Source of the DNA: Negativicutes bacterium
Lineage (GTDB): Bacteria; Bacillota_C; Negativicutes; Acidaminococcales; Acidaminococcaceae
Length of the DNA stretch: 7,490 nucleotides
NCBI GenBank assembly: GCA_009930275.1
Contig: RZYP01000096.1
Span: 1 to 7,490, forward strand
Direction: 5' to 3'
Made by a program: the position numbers and the translations under genes
Shown: one piece after another, positions 6,707-7,490 of the stretch
How positions within the stretch are numbered: position 1 is the stretch's first letter
How the letters are laid out: each line of letters begins with the position of its first letter
The notes under the pieces: model-generated
Seen by the model: only the letters and a program-made list of their open reading frames with translations
What the model was told of the DNA's origin: nothing
Databases searched by the model: none

Positions 6707-7490
6707 ATGAAGAGAACAATATACTATTTGATGGTGCAATTATTACTGATTGGTTGCACACAAAACAAACAATTTGATCCTCTCGATTATGTCGACCCAT
6801 TCATTGGCACAGGAGCTCATGGACACACCTACCCCGGAGCAACCTCGCCTTACGGTGCAGTGCAATTAAGCCCCGACACCCGGAAAAATAATTGGGATGC
6901 CTGTTCTGGTTATCACTACAGCGATTCAACGATAATTGGTTTTTCACACACCCATTTAAGTGGTACTGGGGCCATTGACCTTGGTGATATCCTTTTTCAT
7001 CCGACCTCAAATGTAATTGATCCAGATGAAAAGCGACTCACACTGAAACCAATTCTCTTCTCCCATGAGGATGAAAAGGCCTCTCCTGGTTACTATTCCG
7101 TTCATTTCAAAAAAGAGGGAATTCTAATTGAATTGACTGCTTCAACACATGCCGGTGTGCATCGTTATACCTTCAAAAAAGGTTTGCCGGCAACACTTGT
7201 TATTGACATGGAGCATCTGTTGACAGATGAGACAATCGATACGTTGTCGATTCACAGAAGTGGTCCCAACGAGATCGCAGGCATGCGAAAAACAAGTGGC
7301 TGGGTATCTGACCAACATCTGTTCTTCGTAGCACAATTCTCCGATGATTTCAAGAGCACATCTATCCCGGAAGATCAGTCACAAGCAATTGTTCACTTTG
7401 GCGAATCAAACGGAAACCCATTGGTCGTGAAAGTGGGCATATCTACAGTCAGTGAATCAAATGCACGTGAAAATCTTGAAAACGAAATAA
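6707..7490 (+). CDS. GH92 alpha-mannosidase lipoprotein, N-terminal part (3' end beyond window)
   Basis: An ATG at 6707 opens a frame of 261 codons that runs off the right edge with no stop. GH92 enzymes are calcium-dependent, inverting exo-alpha-mannosidases, commonly about 750 residues, so roughly a third is present. The signal peptide ends in LIGC (lipidated Cys17), a good lipobox. The GH92 N-terminal beta-domain is unmistakable: YVDPFIGTGAHGHTYPGA (28-45), SPYGAVQLSPDTR (47-59), NWDACSGYHYSD (62-73), IGFSHTHLSGTG (77-88), SPGYYSVHF (126-134), and an IELTAST...HRYTF stretch (141-156). The catalytic acid and base of the C-terminal helical domain lie outside the window, so activity cannot be judged. 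The tryptophan in NWDACSGYHYSD (W63) recalls members active on alpha-1,2 linkages, but specificity also depends on residues not seen. It is 13 nt after the GDPD gene and likely in the same operon as susCD. Confidence 0.95.
   Translation, partial: MKRTIYYLMVQLLLIGCTQNKQFDPLDYVDPFIGTGAHGHTYPGATSPYGAVQLSPDTRKNNWDACSGYHYSDSTIIGFSHTHLSGTGAIDLGDILFHPTSNVIDPDEKRLTLKPILFSHEDEKASPGYYSVHFKKEGILIELTASTHAGVHRYTFKKGLPATLVIDMEHLLTDETIDTLSIHRSGPNEIAGMRKTSGWVSDQHLFFVAQFSDDFKSTSIPEDQSQAIVHFGESNGNPLVVKVGISTVSESNARENLENEI

Noticed and set aside
1..7490. tRNA or rRNA genes, CRISPR arrays, transposase genes
   Set aside because: None seen on either strand; outside the two regulatory gaps the window is densely coding.

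Overview
The window is a stretch of a Bacteroidota (probably Bacteroidales) polysaccharide utilization locus. The diagnostic features are a SusC/SusD pair, a FecR-type anti-sigma factor next to a SusC that carries an N-terminal signalling (STN) domain, Bacteroidota -7 promoter elements (TAnnTTTG), no evident Shine-Dalgarno sites, and a GH92 lipoprotein. I cannot name the genus from the sequence. All protein genes lie on the + strand.

Layout. 2-349: the last 115 residues of a FecR-like anti-sigma factor; its sigma factor would lie upstream, outside the window. 350-619: a regulatory gap with a + strand promoter for the PUL (443-450). Facing it on the - strand is a compact antisense RNA unit: a -7 element at 613-620 that overlaps the susC start codon, then a roughly 75-80 nt RNA ending in a strong intrinsic terminator (531-564). 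620-4087: SusC-like transducing TonB-dependent transporter. 4125-5726: SusD-like glycan-binding lipoprotein. 5727-5895: a non-coding gap holding a 16-bp imperfect inverted repeat around about 100 nt, with TATT directly flanking both ends. 5896-6693: exported glycerophosphodiester phosphodiesterase (GDPD) family protein. 6707-7490: the first 261 residues of a GH92 alpha-mannosidase lipoprotein that runs off the right edge.

How it works together (inference from known systems). A mannose-containing glycan is bound and imported by SusD/SusC. The SusC STN domain signals to the FecR protein, which releases an ECF sigma factor that switches on the 443-450 promoter. The antisense RNA would hold susC down when the inducer is absent, as described for DonS-type RNAs of Bacteroides fragilis PULs. 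GH92 trims alpha-linked mannose. The GDPD, 13 nt upstream of GH92, may cleave a phosphodiester in the same glycan, for example mannosyl-phosphate or glycerophosphate decorations. The most interesting items are the antisense RNA unit, the structured or mobile-looking element at 5743-5877, and the GDPD-GH92 pairing.
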